In this document: positions 22,322-33,120 of the stretch, piece by piece
How positions within the stretch are numbered: the first letter of the stretch is position 1
How the letters are laid out: every line of letters starts with the position of its first letter
Assembly: GCA_031761405.1 (NCBI GenBank)
Contig: JASEVX010000003.1
Coordinates: forward strand, 62,409,025 to 62,473,024
DNA length: 64,000 nt
Direction: 5' to 3'
Origin: Serripes groenlandicus
Taxonomy: Eukaryota; Mollusca; Bivalvia; Cardiida; Cardiidae
The notes under the pieces: model-generated
The model's database searches: none
Told to the model about the DNA's origin: nothing
Seen by the model: only the letters and a program-made list of their open reading frames with translations
Program-made: the position numbers and the translations under genes

Positions 22322-22909
22322 TAGCTCACCTAAATATTGTGTTTGCCAGTTATCGTGGGTCCGACGTGCATCTGTCAACATCTTCGTCAGGGTGCTAGGC
22401 TATTTTGCCTTATATGGCTATAGTGAAAACTTAAAAATTCTTTTCCTCCGAAAGTGTCAAGCTGATTTTCAAATTATTTTGTAGAAATGTTCCTAGGGTG
22501 ACCCTCTTTCAGATTCCTTCAAGCCATGTTGATTGGTCGCAAACTAGGGCCGCAAGGGGGCAGGGCTATTTTGCATTATATATGGCTATAGTGAAAACTT
22601 AAAAAATATTCTCCGACGAAAGTGTCGGGCCGATTTTCAAATAATTTTGTAGAAATGTTCCTGAAGTGACCCACTATCAGATTCCTGCAAGACATGTTGA
22701 TTGGTCGAAAAACATGGCCGCAAAAGCACAGGGCTATTATGCCTTATATTGCTATAGTGAAATCGTGATGTTCCTAGGGTTGCCCTCTATCAGATTCCTT
22801 CAATCCATGTTGATTGGTCGAAACTATGGCAGCCCGGAGGCAGGGGCTTATATGGCTAAAGTAAAAAAAAAATCAGGTGAGCGATCCACGGCCATCATGG
22901 CCCTCTTGT
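22322..22909 (+). mobile_element. Family-D element (short)
   Basis: The left end is TAGCTCACCTAAATATTG; the right end is CAGGTGAGCGATCCACGGCC, a hairpin and CTCTTGT. The core has about three D monomers: TTTTGCCTTATATGGCTATAG, AATCTTCTCCGAAAGTGTC, ATTTTGTAGAAATGTTCC and CAAGCCATGTTGATTGGTCG in the various units. No protein is encoded. Confidence 0.7.
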
Positions 22910-23562
22910 TTATTTGAAATTCTTTTTTAATGTCACAAGTGTGTTCAAATAACCCAAGAACTCTCAAAAGCTAACTTAAAGTTTTCATTATATGTACAAG
23001 CCTTTTAGAGACTTCATTTAAGTTTGGTAGAAATTTATTTATTAGGCATTTTGTAGCTCTTTAAATGATTATATTACAGAAATGATGTAAATACATGTTA
23101 CCTGGTATATATTAACATTTTTCCTCATATAGACGGCATATGCTTTTGAAAACATTACAGCAAAAGAAGAAATTGCTCATGATGAGCAGTTTCTTCTTTT
23201 GCTACAATGTTTTCAACGCTATTCAATTATTTAACTTTCATGAATAAAGATTTCTATTAAATTTGCTTCAATTTCTTTTACATTTTGACACCATATCTTG
23301 TTTTGAAGGTACATTTTTAGCTTGACTATTCAGAGAATATGAGAGCTATTCTACTCACCCTGGCTTAGACGTCAGCCTTACACTTTGGTTAAGTTTTGCA
23401 TGTGATAGACATCATCCACACCCCCCATCCTAAAGTGTTTTTTTTACATATTCTAAATATTTTTAATGAAGTTGAGAGCAATTTCATCTTTTGTCACAAT
23501 GTTTTTAAAAGTCATCAGCTGCAGAGGCGTCAGAAAGCATCTTTATGAGGGAAAGCGTTAAA
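22910..23562. repeat. piggyBac-MITE-like sequence with a 35-bp-arm hairpin
   Basis: A near-perfect inverted repeat lies at 23146-23216, with 35-bp arms around TTGAAAACATTACAGCAAAA and AAGAAGAAATTGCTCAT, centred on one base at 23181. It begins in a CCTCATATAGACGG context like the ends of the MITE at 731. The segment 23507-23562 (CATCAGCTGCAGAGGCGTC...TTATGAGGGAAAGCGTTAA) is another MITE right end. The pieces look like two decayed MITE copies. The sequence on to 23768 is spacer. Confidence 0.6.
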
Positions 23563-23768
23563 AGTAATTTCATTTTGAATTGACTTAAAAAAAATCTGAA
23601 AAAGGGAGGAATTGTATTATTGTAGTGTCTGTATCAATGTATTGTCAAACATAATCATATTACCCTATTAATAATTTTAGTATTTAGCTAGAGAGTGTTT
23701 TCATAGAGATATTGTATACCAGTTGTAGAATAAAGATATAGCCTGTATAAAGAAGTATTCTGTTTTTA

Positions 23769-23975
23769 TTAGCTCAATGGTGCAGAGGTAGAGCGTCGGC
23801 CTCTCGTATCAAAGGTCCCTGGTTCGAGTCCCGTGATGAGTGGGTCCTGACTTTAGGATTTTTCCACAAAAACGGCACGAGTACTGGTTAAGTCTCCAGG
23901 AAGCAGAAATCGAGAGTGATTAATCTAAGCCAAAGGCTTGTTTCGTAATTGATGTAAAATAAATAAGTTTTAACT
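23769..23975 (+). mobile_element. tRNA-derived SINE, family 1
   Basis: The head has an A-box-like GGTGCAGAGGTAGAGCG and B-box GGTTCGAGTCCCG, ending GTGATGAGTGGGTCCTG. The body has CTTTAGGATTTTTCC, GCACGAGTACTGGTTAAGTC, GAAGCAGAAATCG and GATGTAAAATAAATAAG. A second copy at about 62560-62775 matches head and body in the same order. It is non-coding. Such elements are transcribed by RNA polymerase III and moved by LINE enzymes. Confidence 0.75.
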
Positions 23976-23979
23976 AAAT

Positions 23980-24823
23980 TAGCTCACCTGAGCACAAAGT
24001 GCTCAAGGTGAGTTATTGTGATCGCCTTTTGTCCGGCGCCCGTCAACACCTTCTCTTCTGTAACCAGTGGGTCAATTGGGATGAAACTTCACAGAAAGTA
24101 TCTTCTCAATGTCCTCACCAGAATTCCGTCAAATTGTTGGGATCCATGCAGAATTCTGGTTTCCATTGCAACCAAACAAAAAAAACTTAAAACTTCTTCT
24201 GATCCAAAACTGGATGGATGATTTTCAAATAATTTGTATTATCAGATTCTTTCAAGCCATGTTGATTGGTCAAAAAACATGGCTGCCAGGAGCGGGGCTT
24301 TTTTGATATGGCTATAGTGGAAACTTAAAAAATCTTCTCCGACGAAAGTGTCTGGCAGATTTTCATAATTTTTTAGAAATGCACCTTGGCTGACCCTCTT
24401 TCAGATTTCTTCAGGCCATTTTGATTGGTCAAAAAGCATGGACACCAGGGCTGTTTTGCGGTATATGCATATAGTCAAAACTTTTTAAAAAATCTTCTCC
24501 GAAAGTCATGGTCTGGCTGATTTTTAAATAATTTGTAGAAATGTTTCTTGGGTGACACTCTATAGATTCTTTCAAGCCATGTTGATTTGTAAAAAACATG
24601 GCCCCCCAGAGGTCGGGCTGTTTGTGTATCCTTATATAGCTATAGTGAAAGCTGAAAAAATCTTCTCCCAAATAGCGTGGCAGATTTTTGAATAGTTTTG
24701 TAGAAATGTTCCTTGGATGACCCTCTTTGAGACTCCTTCCAGCAATGGTTTTTGGCCAGGAGGCACGGCAAATCACTTTGCATAATTCAGGTGAGCGATC
24801 CATGGCAATCATAGCCTTCTTGT
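23980..24823 (+). mobile_element. Family-D element
   Basis: The left end is TAGCTCACCTGAGCACAAAG with the hairpin back to AGGTGAG, then TTATTGTGATCGCC and GTCCGGCG. A lead segment with CAGTGGGTCAATTGGGATGA precedes about four D monomers. The right end is CAGGTGAGCGATCCATGG and a decayed hairpin. The left end is nearly identical to that of family A although the cores are unrelated. Confidence 0.7.
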
Positions 24824-24880
24824 TGAACCTACCTTTGAGACACACAAAATATTTATACAAATACAGGCAAAACATGTAGG

Positions 24881-25031
24881 TTTTTAGCACCAGTCAAGCT
24901 TATGTCATGGCAAATTGTCTGTTCATGCGTTTAAGCGATAACTTTTGGCTTCAAACAACTTCTCCTCTGTAATCACTCATCCAATTAGATTGAAACTTCA
25001 CCATATTCTCTTGTCAGATTTCTTCAATTTT
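24881..25031 (+). repeat. Head fragment of family-I element
   Basis: TTTTTAGCACCAGTCAAGC then TTATGTCATGGCAAATTGTC and ACTTCTCCTCTGTAA match the head at 30024. It is cut short where the next D element begins. Confidence 0.5.
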
Positions 25032-25844
25032 TAGCTCACCAGAGCACGAAGTGTTCAAGGTGAGTTATTGTTATCGCCTTTTGTCCGTCGTCCGTCGTCA
25101 GTCAACTTCTCCTCAGTAACCAGTTTATCAATTGGGATGAAACTTCACAGAAAGCATCCTCTCAATGACCTTACCAGAATTCTTTCAAATTTTTGGGATC
25201 CATGCATAATTCTGGTTTCCATGGCAACGAAACGAAAAAAAAATTAAAATTCTTCTTCTCCCAAACTGGTTGGCAAATTTTCAAAAAAAATTGTAGAAAT
25301 GTTCCATGGCTGCCAGGGGGCGGGGCTGTATTGCCTTATATTGCTCGAATCATAAGTTTAGCATTGAGACCGGTCGACATAGTAAAATTACTCGAGAAAA
25401 AAGGATATGTTTATACTGTCTTCAAAAATTTAATCAAAACATTATTGAATGTGAATATCATGTATTTTTCCAGTGTGAAAAGTTCCACGAAATCAGACAG
25501 CATTTCCTTTTCACCTGGTATAAATCTTATACTAACATAACTTGTTTCTATAGCTTACTACAATCCGATAACCCTTTGTTAATTAGAAAATTAGCACACT
25601 ATGTACACATGCTGTTGAAAGAGTTTTAGTTTTAGGGACATTTCATATATTGTAAAAATTGTATAAATATTATGTATTATGGGCCGGTGGCCTAAGTACT
25701 TCTGAATAAAGATTTGTCATTGTCATTGTCATTGTCATTGCTAAAGTGAAAACTTTAAAAATCTTCTCCTCCAAAAGTATCAGGCCGATTTACAAATAAT
25801 TTTGTAGAAATGTTTTGCCTTATATGGATATGCTTAAATGTGTG
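25032..25844 (+). mobile_element. Family-D element interrupted by a LINE 3' end
   Basis: The left end is TAGCTCACCAGAGCACGAAG, then GTCCGTCGTCCGTCGTC, a GGTTTCCATGGCAACGAAAC lead and D monomers. It is interrupted at 25346-25734. The D sequence GCCTTATATTGCT on the left rejoins AAAGTGAAAACTTTAAAAAT on the right. The right end is lost. Confidence 0.65.
25346..25734 (+). mobile_element. 5'-truncated LINE (non-LTR retrotransposon) 3' end
   Basis: An open frame to 25629 encodes the tail of a reverse-transcriptase ORF: GRHSKITREKRICLYC, then IIECEYHVFFQCEKF and LIRKLAHYVHMLLKEF. The C-x2-C...ECEYH...C pattern is the usual C-terminal zinc knuckle of jockey/CR1-like LINEs. A short 3' UTR has AATAAAGATTTG and a (TCATTG)n tail. 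The flanking ATTGCT repeats on both sides (25340-25345 and 25737-25742) suggest a short target duplication. It is dead on arrival: 5' truncated. Confidence 0.75.
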
Positions 25845-25960
25845 TACAGATTGGTTTAGGTGGAGAAGGAGAATGTGAACAGGGACAGCCGTCTGCGCTA
25901 GGCGGTGAGTGATCACAATAGCTCACCCAGCACTTTGTGTTCAGGTGAGCTAAACTGAAA
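25845..25960 (-). repeat. Inverted head fragment of an A/D-type element
   Basis: GTGATCACAATAGCTCACC and CACTTTGTGTTCAGGTGAGC, followed by TAAA, form the reverse complement of the A/D head. Only the head is present. Confidence 0.6.
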
Positions 25961-25985
25961 ATGTTGTTGAAATAGAATGGTTTTT

Positions 25986-26526
25986 TAGCTCACCAGAGCA
26001 CGAAGTGCTCAAGGTGAGTTATTGTGATCGCCTTTTGTCCGGCGTGCGTCGTCCGGCGTGCGTCGTCCGTCAACTTATTCTCCTCAGTACCCGGTGGGTC
26101 AATTGGGATGAAACTTCACAGAAAGCATCCTCTCAATGACCTCACCAGAATTCCTTCAAATTTTTGGGATCCATGCAGAATTTTGGTTTCTATGGCAACG
26201 AAACAAAAAAAACTTAAAAATTCCTGGGATGACCCTCTAATCAGATTCCTTCAAGCCATGTTGATTGGTCGAAAAACATGGCCGCCAGGGGGCGGGGCTA
26301 TTTTGCCTTATATGGCTATAGTGAAAACTTAAAAAATCTTCTCCGAAAGTGTCAGACCGATTTTCAAATAATTTTGTAGAAATGTTCCTTGGGTGACCCT
26401 CTATCAGATTCCTTCAAGCCATGTTGATTGGTCGCAAACTATGGCCGCCAGGGGGAGGGGCTTATATGGCTAAAGTGAAAGAAAAAAAATCAGGTGAGCG
26501 ATCCAGGGCCATCATGGCCCTCTTGT
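25986..26526 (+). mobile_element. Compact complete family-D element
   Basis: At 541 bp this is the shortest D copy with both ends. The left end is TAGCTCACCAGAGCACGAAG and its hairpin, then TTGTGATCGCC and GTCCGGCGTGCGTCGTCC. The lead segment is GTCAATTGGGATGAAACTTC. There are two D monomers. The right end is GGTGAGCGATCCAGGGCC, a perfect GGGCCATCATGGCCC hairpin and CTCTTGT. Confidence 0.8.
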
Positions 26527-27060
26527 TTGGATCAATTGAGTGAGAATTTTGACTACTGCGGCATGAACAAGGGACCATAAAGCAAACACTTGCTGGATTT
26601 TCATGTTATTACACAGGATTGATCCTTACAATGTCATCTCTCAGATTCCTCCAATATTTTGGATCCATTTGGAACTTTGGCTACCGCGGCATGAAAAGAG
26701 GGCTTAAGGGCAAACACTTTTAAGATATTCTACCCAGTCTCCTCTGTTAACAATTGGGATGAAACTTCACCGGAAGTGTCCTCTCACTGTTCTCATTCAG
26801 ATTCCTTCAAATATTTTTGATCTATTGAGAAGTTGGACTACCACAGCATGAAAAAAGGGGCTATAAGGCAAAATCATTCTTCTCAGAATCTGCTTGCTAG
26901 ATTTTCATTATGTTAAACAGGGATGTTACTTGGGTGACACTACCAGATTCCTTGAATATTTTTTGATTCATTGAGAACTTTTGACTACTGTGGTGTGAAA
27001 AAAAGTGGCCAAATGGCAACAAACTTTATAAATCAGAATCTGCTTGCTGGATTTTTAGAT
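26527..27060 (+). repeat. Family-I tandem core without ends
   Basis: About three diverged units of 150-170 bp repeat CAGATTCCTTCAAATATTTT, GATCCATTGAGAACTTTGG, CTACTGCGGCATGAAAA and GGGATGAAACTTCACC. No left or right terminus is present. The last bases carry TTTTTAGATCACCTGAGC, a cut E-type head. Confidence 0.55.
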
Positions 27061-27087
27061 CACCTGAGCAAAAGCAGAACTGGTTTT

Positions 27088-27765
27088 TAGCTCACCTTTT
27101 GTCTGGCGTCCGGCAACTTTTTCTCCTCAGTAACCAGTGGGTCAATTGGGATGAAACTTCACAGAAAGCATCCTCCAAATGACCTCACCAGAATTCCTTC
27201 AAATTTTTGGGATCCATGCAGAATTCTGGTTTCCATGGCAACGAAACGAAAAAAAATTAAATTCTTCTTCTCCCAAACTGGTTTGCAGATTTTCAAATAA
27301 TTTTGTAGAAATGTTCCTTAGATGACCATCTATCAGATTTCTTCAAGCCATGTTAATTGGTCAAAAAAGCTGGGCTATTTTGCCTTATATGGCTATAGTA
27401 AAAATTTAAAAAATCTCCGAAAGTGTCAGACCTATTTTCAAATAATTTTATACAAATGTTCCTTGGGTGACCCTCTATCAGATTCCTTCATGCCATGTTG
27501 ATTGGTCGAAAAACATGGCCGCCAGGGAGCGGTCTATTTTGCCTTATATGGCTATAGTGAAAACTTAAAAAATCTTCTCCTCTAAAAGTGTCAGCCCGAT
27601 TTTCAAATAATTTTGTAGAAATGATCCTAAAGTGACCCACTATCATATTCCTTAAAGCCATGTTGATTGGTTGAAAACTATGGCCGCAAGGGGGCGGGGC
27701 TAATATGGCTAAAGTGAAAACAATAAAATTAGGTGAGCGATCCAGGGCCATCTTGGCCCTCTTGT
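27088..27765 (+). mobile_element. Family-D element
   Basis: The left end TAGCTCACC is followed directly by TTTTGTCTGGCGTCCGGC, so the left hairpin arm is deleted. The lead and about three D monomers follow, then AGGTGAGCGATCCAGGGCC, a hairpin and CTCTTGT. Confidence 0.7.
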
Positions 27766-28534
27766 TTCTTCTTTAAATGTTTTTCTGAATGCAATGTACA
27801 GCCTTCCTAATCTTCTCATATCGCTTTTTAACGTCTTTCGTTATTAAAAGCAGCCTTTATTTAGACTTGGGGAAACACTTACTACATAAGACAGTAGCCA
27901 CTTCTTGACATTTTAATTCATACCGTATGGTATATTCGCCTAAAGTGTGCAAAAATACCGTCTAAAAAGGTATGATAATATTTCGTGACGTAGTGTTCTT
28001 GATAAAAGTTTGTCTCCTTGCCTTTGTGTTACAATGTATTGTATATAAAAATACAGTTAATTGTTCAGGTAGTCGTTCATTTCCAGATTATAAAGAACCC
28101 CTTAGTCACTTTTAATACATTTTCGCCTTAAGTGTGAGTTTTGTGATGGATTATTATTCCGTTATGTTCAGCGCTGGCATTTGCCAAATTATCTATACTT
28201 TCAAACGGAAGCAATGTTTAGGTTAGACAGCAGCCACTCTTTGACATTTTTAATCATACAGCATGTTCGCATAAGTGGTTTATGTGTGCAAGATGCCGTG
28301 TATAAAGGTATGATAACATTTCATCATATTTAAACATTTATATATTTCCATAGCACAGAACTACGTACAGCAACCAACAGTCGCTATTACTTGTTTACAG
28401 CAATTAGTGTTGTTATTTAAAGCTGCCTTTAGTTAGACTTTTATACGGAAGCATTTACTACACAATACAGTAGCCACTCCTTGACATTTTAATTCACACC
28501 GTATAATATATTCGCCTTAAGTGTGCAAAGCATA
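27766..28534. repeat. AT-rich block with three diverged copies of a ~120-bp unit
   Basis: Units near 27848, 28200 and 28420 share CAGTAGCCACTCCTTGACAT, TTTTAATTCA, a GTATATTCGCCTTAAGTGTG block and, in two, AAAGGTATGATAA. They are not head to tail and have diverged. No gene is seen. Confidence 0.5.
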
Positions 28535-29913
28535 TATGGCTATAGTGAAAACTTAAAAATAATTTTGTAGAAATGTTCCAAGGGTGACCCTCTATCAGAT
28601 TCCTTCAAGCCATGTATATTGGTCAAAAACTATGGCCGCCAGTGGACGGGGCTAGTTTGCCTTATATGGCTATAGTGAAGATTTTTCTACAATATGGCCT
28701 AGTGACCTAGTTTATTCGAACTTAGTCTAGATATCACCAAGACAAATATTCTGACAAAGTTCAACATGTTCAAGGCAAAAATGCCGCTTCCAGAATGTTT
28801 ACAAGATTGTTCTTCAATTTTGCCTAGTGACCTAGTTTCGAGACCTGATATGACACATATTCGAACTTGGCCTAGATATCATGAAGACAAACTTTCTCAC
28901 AATGTTTCAAACTGCTCAAGTAAAAAATGCGATATCTATAGTGTTAACAAGATTTTTCTACAATATGACCTTGTGACCTAGTTTTTGACCCAACATGACC
29001 TATATTCGATCTTGCCCTAGATATCATCAAGACAAACTTTCTTACAAAGTTTCAAGCTGCTCAAGTAAAAAATAAGCGGTCTTTATAGGGTTAACAAGAT
29101 ATTTCTCAAATTTGTCCTAGTGACCTAGTTTTTGACCGGACATGACCCATATCTGAACTAATCCTAAATATAATCAAGACAAACATGCTATACTAGTAAA
29201 GTTTCAACATGTTCACGTTAAAAACACGGCTTCCAGAGTGTTAACAAGCTTTTCCTTCAATTTGACCTAGTGACCTAGTTTTTACTTTCCTGAGATTGGG
29301 TGCAAAATGTTGACGACGGACGTCGGACAAAAGGCGATCACGAAAACTCACCTTGAACACTTTGTGCTCTGGTGAGCTAAAAACATGGCCACTAGGGGGC
29401 GGGGCTTTTTTGCCTTATACGGCTCTAGTGAAATCTTGAAAAAATGATCCCACATGACCTAGTTTCGAACTTGGCCTAGATTTAATGGAGATGTATGTGC
29501 CGATAAATTTTCCTGAAGAGTGGATGCAAAATGTTGACTCTAGAGTGTTAACAAGCAAATGTTGACGACAAACGTCGGACAAAAGGCGATCACAAAAACT
29601 CACCTTGAAGACTTTGTGCTCACTTTGTGCTCTGGTGAGATAAAAACATGACCACTAGGGGACGGGGATTTTTTGCCTTATACGGCTATAATGAAATCTT
29701 GAAAAATAATCTTCTCCTCCCACGGTGTCTGGCAGATCTTTGAATGATTTTGTAGAAATGTTCCTCGGAGGAACCTCTGAAATTCCTTCAAGCCATGGTT
29801 ATTGGTAAAACAAATAGCCACCAGGAGGCAGAGGGCTGTTTTGCCTTATATGGCTTAAGTGGGAAAAATAAATCAGGTGAGCGATTCCGGGCCATCATGG
29901 CCCTCTTCTTTTA
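28535..29913 (+). mobile_element. Family-D element carrying two inverted A pieces
   Basis: D monomers (28535-28690, 29385-29440, 29645-29913) are split by inverted A sequence. The first piece, about 28690-29380, is four A monomers ending in the A head GGTGAGCTA. The second, about 29448-29642, is a short A tail and head. Both A heads end at the same D word (AAAAACATGRCCACTAGGGG), so the second is probably a tandem duplication of the first junction. The D right end CAGGTGAGCGATTCCGGGCC is present. Confidence 0.65.
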
Positions 29914-30023
29914 TATTGAATTCTTTCTGTTTGGTCAATGCTTCAGGGTCAATGTTATTTTCACTAGAGACTGTGTTTGACAAGTATTTCAAATTAGATA
30001 TATTTGAAGTCCTATATGATTTT

Positions 30024-30221
30024 TAGCTCCACTGGCTGAAAGCCAGTCGAGCTTATGTCATGGCGAATTGTCCGGCGTGCGTGCGTGCTTTTTGCTTTAA
30101 ACGACTTCTCCTACCTAACCATTCTCCCAATTAGGATGAAACTTCATAGGAAGCATCCTCTCAATGTCCTCTCTCCTGAATTCCTTCAACTCTTTGGGAT
30201 CCATGCAAAATTCTATTCATG
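30024..30221 (+). repeat. Family-I head, cut by the mariner element
   Basis: TAGCTCCACTGGCTGAAAGC with its hairpin partner CCAGTCGAGC, then GTCATGGCGAATTGTCCGG and GCGTGCGTGCG, then a GGATGAAACTTCATAGGAAG lead. It stops at the mariner left end. I do not find its continuation after 32368. Confidence 0.6.
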
Positions 30222-31199
30222 TACGAGGGTTGTTCGATAAGTTCATAGACTTTCTCTATAGTTTTCTAATGAGGACATATAATTGGTTAATTTGCTATTT
30301 TATTTAAATACAAATATGTTTCGAGTAAATAAATGAATAAAAACAAACATTTTTTTTATTAAGGTAAGCAATATTGGCTTCCATAGCAACGCATGTATCG
30401 CTACCCGGAACACGCCATTTAAATAAGTTGATTATATAACCTAACACATCGATCCGGAATTTCGTCTGCCGCGTAATTGACGATGTGACGTCAATTCCTG
30501 AAAGTTTTACGTGATTACAAACAACAAGCGCGAAGATAAAGGAAAAACTCGGAACTTGCTGAGATTGAACTTTGTCGGAAATGACGTCAACTGGCGACGT
30601 CGAAACCCGAGCGGTTATCAAATGTTGTGTTGGTTTAGGGGAAGACTCCAACACAGACAATACAACTTATAGAAAATGCGGGAATGAAGCATAAATGCAG
30701 CCGAGCGTTAGTATTCAAATGGCATGATAGATTCAGGAATGGACGTGACTCAATTGATGATGACTCGAGATGCGGCAGAATCCCAACAGTAAGAGATGCT
30801 TTAGTGCAAAACGTAAAATATATCATTTACGATGATCGGTGGTTAACAGTTCGAGACCTATCGGCCCACTTTGATGTTTCCGTGTCAACTATACACAGTA
30901 TATTCAAAGAAGATCTGCATATGAGCAAAGTTAGCGCTCGGTGGGTGCCAAGATTACTAAAACCGGAGGAAAAAGAAAAACGCGTAAACGCATCCAGAGA
31001 GTTTGTGGCAAGATTTGAAGCGGAAGGTGATGCTTTTTTGGATAGGATTATTACGACAGACGAAACCTGGCTATGGCACTTCGACCCTGAAACAAAGGCG
31101 CAGTCGTCGGTATGGAAAACACCTGGGACCCCTCCACCAAAAAGGCCAGAGTTAACAAGTCGGGCGGAAAGCATATGTTTGTGTTTTTCATAGACAGGG

Positions 31200-31500
31200 G
31201 CCGAGCCCCGGTAGCTCAGTCGGTAGCGACGCGGGCTGTCAATCCAGGGGTTGTGAGTTCGAATCCCGGCTCGGCCAACTTTCTTTCCGACGATTGACAA
31301 ACGTCAATGCGACATACGTCATTCGTCTTCCACCAATGGGCTAAGTCTATGTGGAAAAGCAGCCAGATGCTTGGGAAGATTGTTGTGTGGAGTACTGGTG
31401 TGAGAAAACCAGGAAATGCATGAGTAGGTGAACTGGCCGCCGTGATATAACTGAGAAATTGTTAAAAACGGCGTTAAACCCCAATCAATCAATCAATCAA
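31200..31500 (+). mobile_element. tRNA-derived SINE, family 2, inside the mariner
   Basis: The head at 31200-31275 begins GCCGAGC and closes with GCTCGGC, a perfect 7-bp acceptor stem. It has A-box GTAGCTCAGTCGGTAGCG and B-box GAGTTCGAATCCC. The body runs through GGAAAAGCAGCCAGATG and TACTGGTGTGAGAAAACCAG to GTGATATAACTGAG and AAAACGGCG, ending in (AATC)n. A 12-bp target duplication TCATAGACAGGG flanks it (31188-31199 and 31501-31512). Clear ends and duplication make this a well-defined insertion. It is not a functional tRNA gene. Confidence 0.9.
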
Positions 31501-31577
31501 TCATAGACAGGGCATGGATGATTCTTCAACACCAGCTACCGGACGGTCAAACGGTGAATGCAGATTATTATTCAAAG

Positions 31578-31737
31578 GTATTGAATTAGACCTTTATTGA
31601 TTTATTATTATTATTAAGCATTTTTATAATTTGATTAAGCTTTATACATTTAAATTATATTTATTATTAAAAAAACACACATAATTGACACATTCATCAA
31701 TAATTACGAAAAAGTGAAAATAATTTTTATTATTCAG
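31578..31737 (+). other. Probable intron within the mariner transposase
   Basis: A 160-bp AT-rich stretch starts GTATTG after YYSK and ends TTTTTATTATTCAG before VLRRHL. Removing it joins the conserved coding sequence in phase 0. GT-AG ends and a pyrimidine-poor but T-rich 3' part fit a splice site. Mariners usually lack introns. Confidence 0.6.
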
Positions 31738-32368
31738 GTTCTCAGACGACATTTAATTCGGGCGTTGAGTAAGAAACGACCCGGAATGTAATTAGATCGT
31801 GTACTCTAACACCAGGACAACGCCCCGCCCACACGGCTAGATCAACACTTTTGGAAATTGACCTGTTTGGGTTTGAATTAGTAAATCACACACCATACAG
31901 TCCGGATTTAGCGCCGATGGACTTTAGGGTATTTTCCGAGCTGAAACGGCAACTGAGAGGAAAAAAGTTTGATTCTGTGACTAAACTACAGCTGGAAAGT
32001 CAACGAATTGTATCATCATTTGACCAATCTTGGTATACGGACACTTTTAACAAATGGGTTTCACGTTACAGGAAGTGTATACGGGTGAACGGAGAGTATC
32101 TGGATAAAGAGTAAGAAACAATGTTTTGCGATGAAATGAGGAACGTCGTGCGCGACGTCGCAAAAAACAACGCCGTGCCTCGGGTACCCACACCTGACGT
32201 TGCAACATTTGGTATATCTTTTTTATTGTAAAATATTTTTAACTATAGTTTTTTTTATTCTATACAGAATTGAATACACATTCCAGAGATATATAATTGT
32301 GTTAGTTATATTTTTCTAATAGACTTTTATAAAAATAAAGTCTACGAACTTATCGAACAACCCTCGTA

Positions 32369-33120
32369 CAACAGAAAAACTTTTTAAATAATATATACAG
32401 TTACCAAAGCGTTTTCAGGTTGTTTTTTTAAAAAATATATTTTCCTCAAAGAATCACATTTTAACTACTTGCCTTTCATCAACTTTCTCGTGTTATTATT
32501 ATATATAGGGTTTTACGCCACTTCCAACATTATTTCAATTATATCACGACAGTTCACTTATTCATGATCCCTAGATACATGGGGGCAACATGTAGAGTTC
32601 ATTATTTGTCAGAAGCATTTATACAGACTTGTGAGCTCTTAGTAACCTTGAACATTGACAGCCATGTGTTTTAAATGTGATACAAAGTATTATTAAAGTG
32701 CAACGGTCATGGTGGAGTGCCCTTTGGCAAGGCATTTTTCCTAGCCTAGTACTGGTTTGTTTACCCAGTTAATTAAACGCTCCACTCTTTGCTACATCCC
32801 CCGCATTTTAGTACTTCAGTACTTTGATTCTTCACTAATATGAGCTTAGAAATAAATTATTAAATGAATTATTTACAAAATGTTTGTTATTGAATACGTT
32901 GGAGATGCAAATGCATATTTTCAGTACAATGTATAATTTCCGTCTACATGATGAGCAATTAAATTTGGAGGTTGACACATTTCAGGACATGTTGTGGTCA
33001 TTACTAAAATACTTAGAAGCCAGTAATTTATTTCCAATAACGAGTAGAAAAGGGTAGATAATGGTTAAGAAGACACAACATTATGGACTTGGACAGGACC
33101 TTGCATTATATTTTAGGATG
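32369..33120. other. Spacer with an inverted SINE tail
   Basis: At about 32508-32560 the words GGGTTTTACGCC and TTCAATTATATCACG are the reverse complement of the family-2 SINE tail. Near 32800, CATCCCCCGCATTTTAGTAC and TTCAGTACTTTGATTC resemble 63285-63320. No gene is recognised. Confidence 0.5.

Larger units (their letters stand above)
30581..32114 (+). pseudogene. mariner transposase, multiply disrupted
   Basis: Starts MTSTGDVETRAVIKCC, then shifts frame in a GGGG run near 30643 into TPTQTIQLIENAGMKHKC. The helix-turn-helix region follows (RALVFKWHDRFRNGRDSIDD; WLTVRDLSAHFDVSVSTIH), then VSARWVPRLL and ITTDETWLWH with the first catalytic Asp. A frame slip in an A-run near 31140 leads to KARVNKSGGKHMFVFFIDR, where a SINE is inserted. 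After it come WMILQHQLPDGQTVNADYYSK, a GT-AG intron, VLRRHLIRALSKKRPGM, two stops, QDNAPP (second Asp), a 1-base slip, HTARSTLLEIDLFG, and NHTPYSPDLAPMDFRVF (third Asp). It ends near LDKE at 32114. The normal product is a 340-residue cut-and-paste enzyme; this copy cannot make one. Confidence 0.88.
30224..32366 (+). mobile_element. mariner (Tc1/mariner, DD34D) transposon, broken
   Basis: The ends are inverted repeats of about 30 bp: CGAGGGTTGTTCGATAAGTT on the left and the reverse complement AACTTATCGAACAACCCTCG on the right, with one change a few bases further in. TA flanks both sides (30222-30223 and 32367-32368). The 2.1-kb length comes from a SINE insertion (301 bp plus a 12-bp duplication) and a probable intron of 160 bp in what is normally a 1.3-kb intronless element. 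The transposase is disrupted. Confidence 0.9.

Noticed and set aside
23769..23850. tRNA gene
   Set aside because: A and B boxes are present, but the arms do not fold into a proper cloverleaf and the body matches a second copy at 62560, so it is a SINE head.
30304..30660. 118-codon minus-strand frame at the left of the mariner
   Set aside because: It runs antisense across the element's leader and transposase N-terminus and has no recognisable protein content.
31200..31275. tRNA gene (anticodon-like GTC)
   Set aside because: The acceptor stem is perfect, but the T and anticodon arms are poor and it is joined to a SINE body flanked by a 12-bp target duplication.
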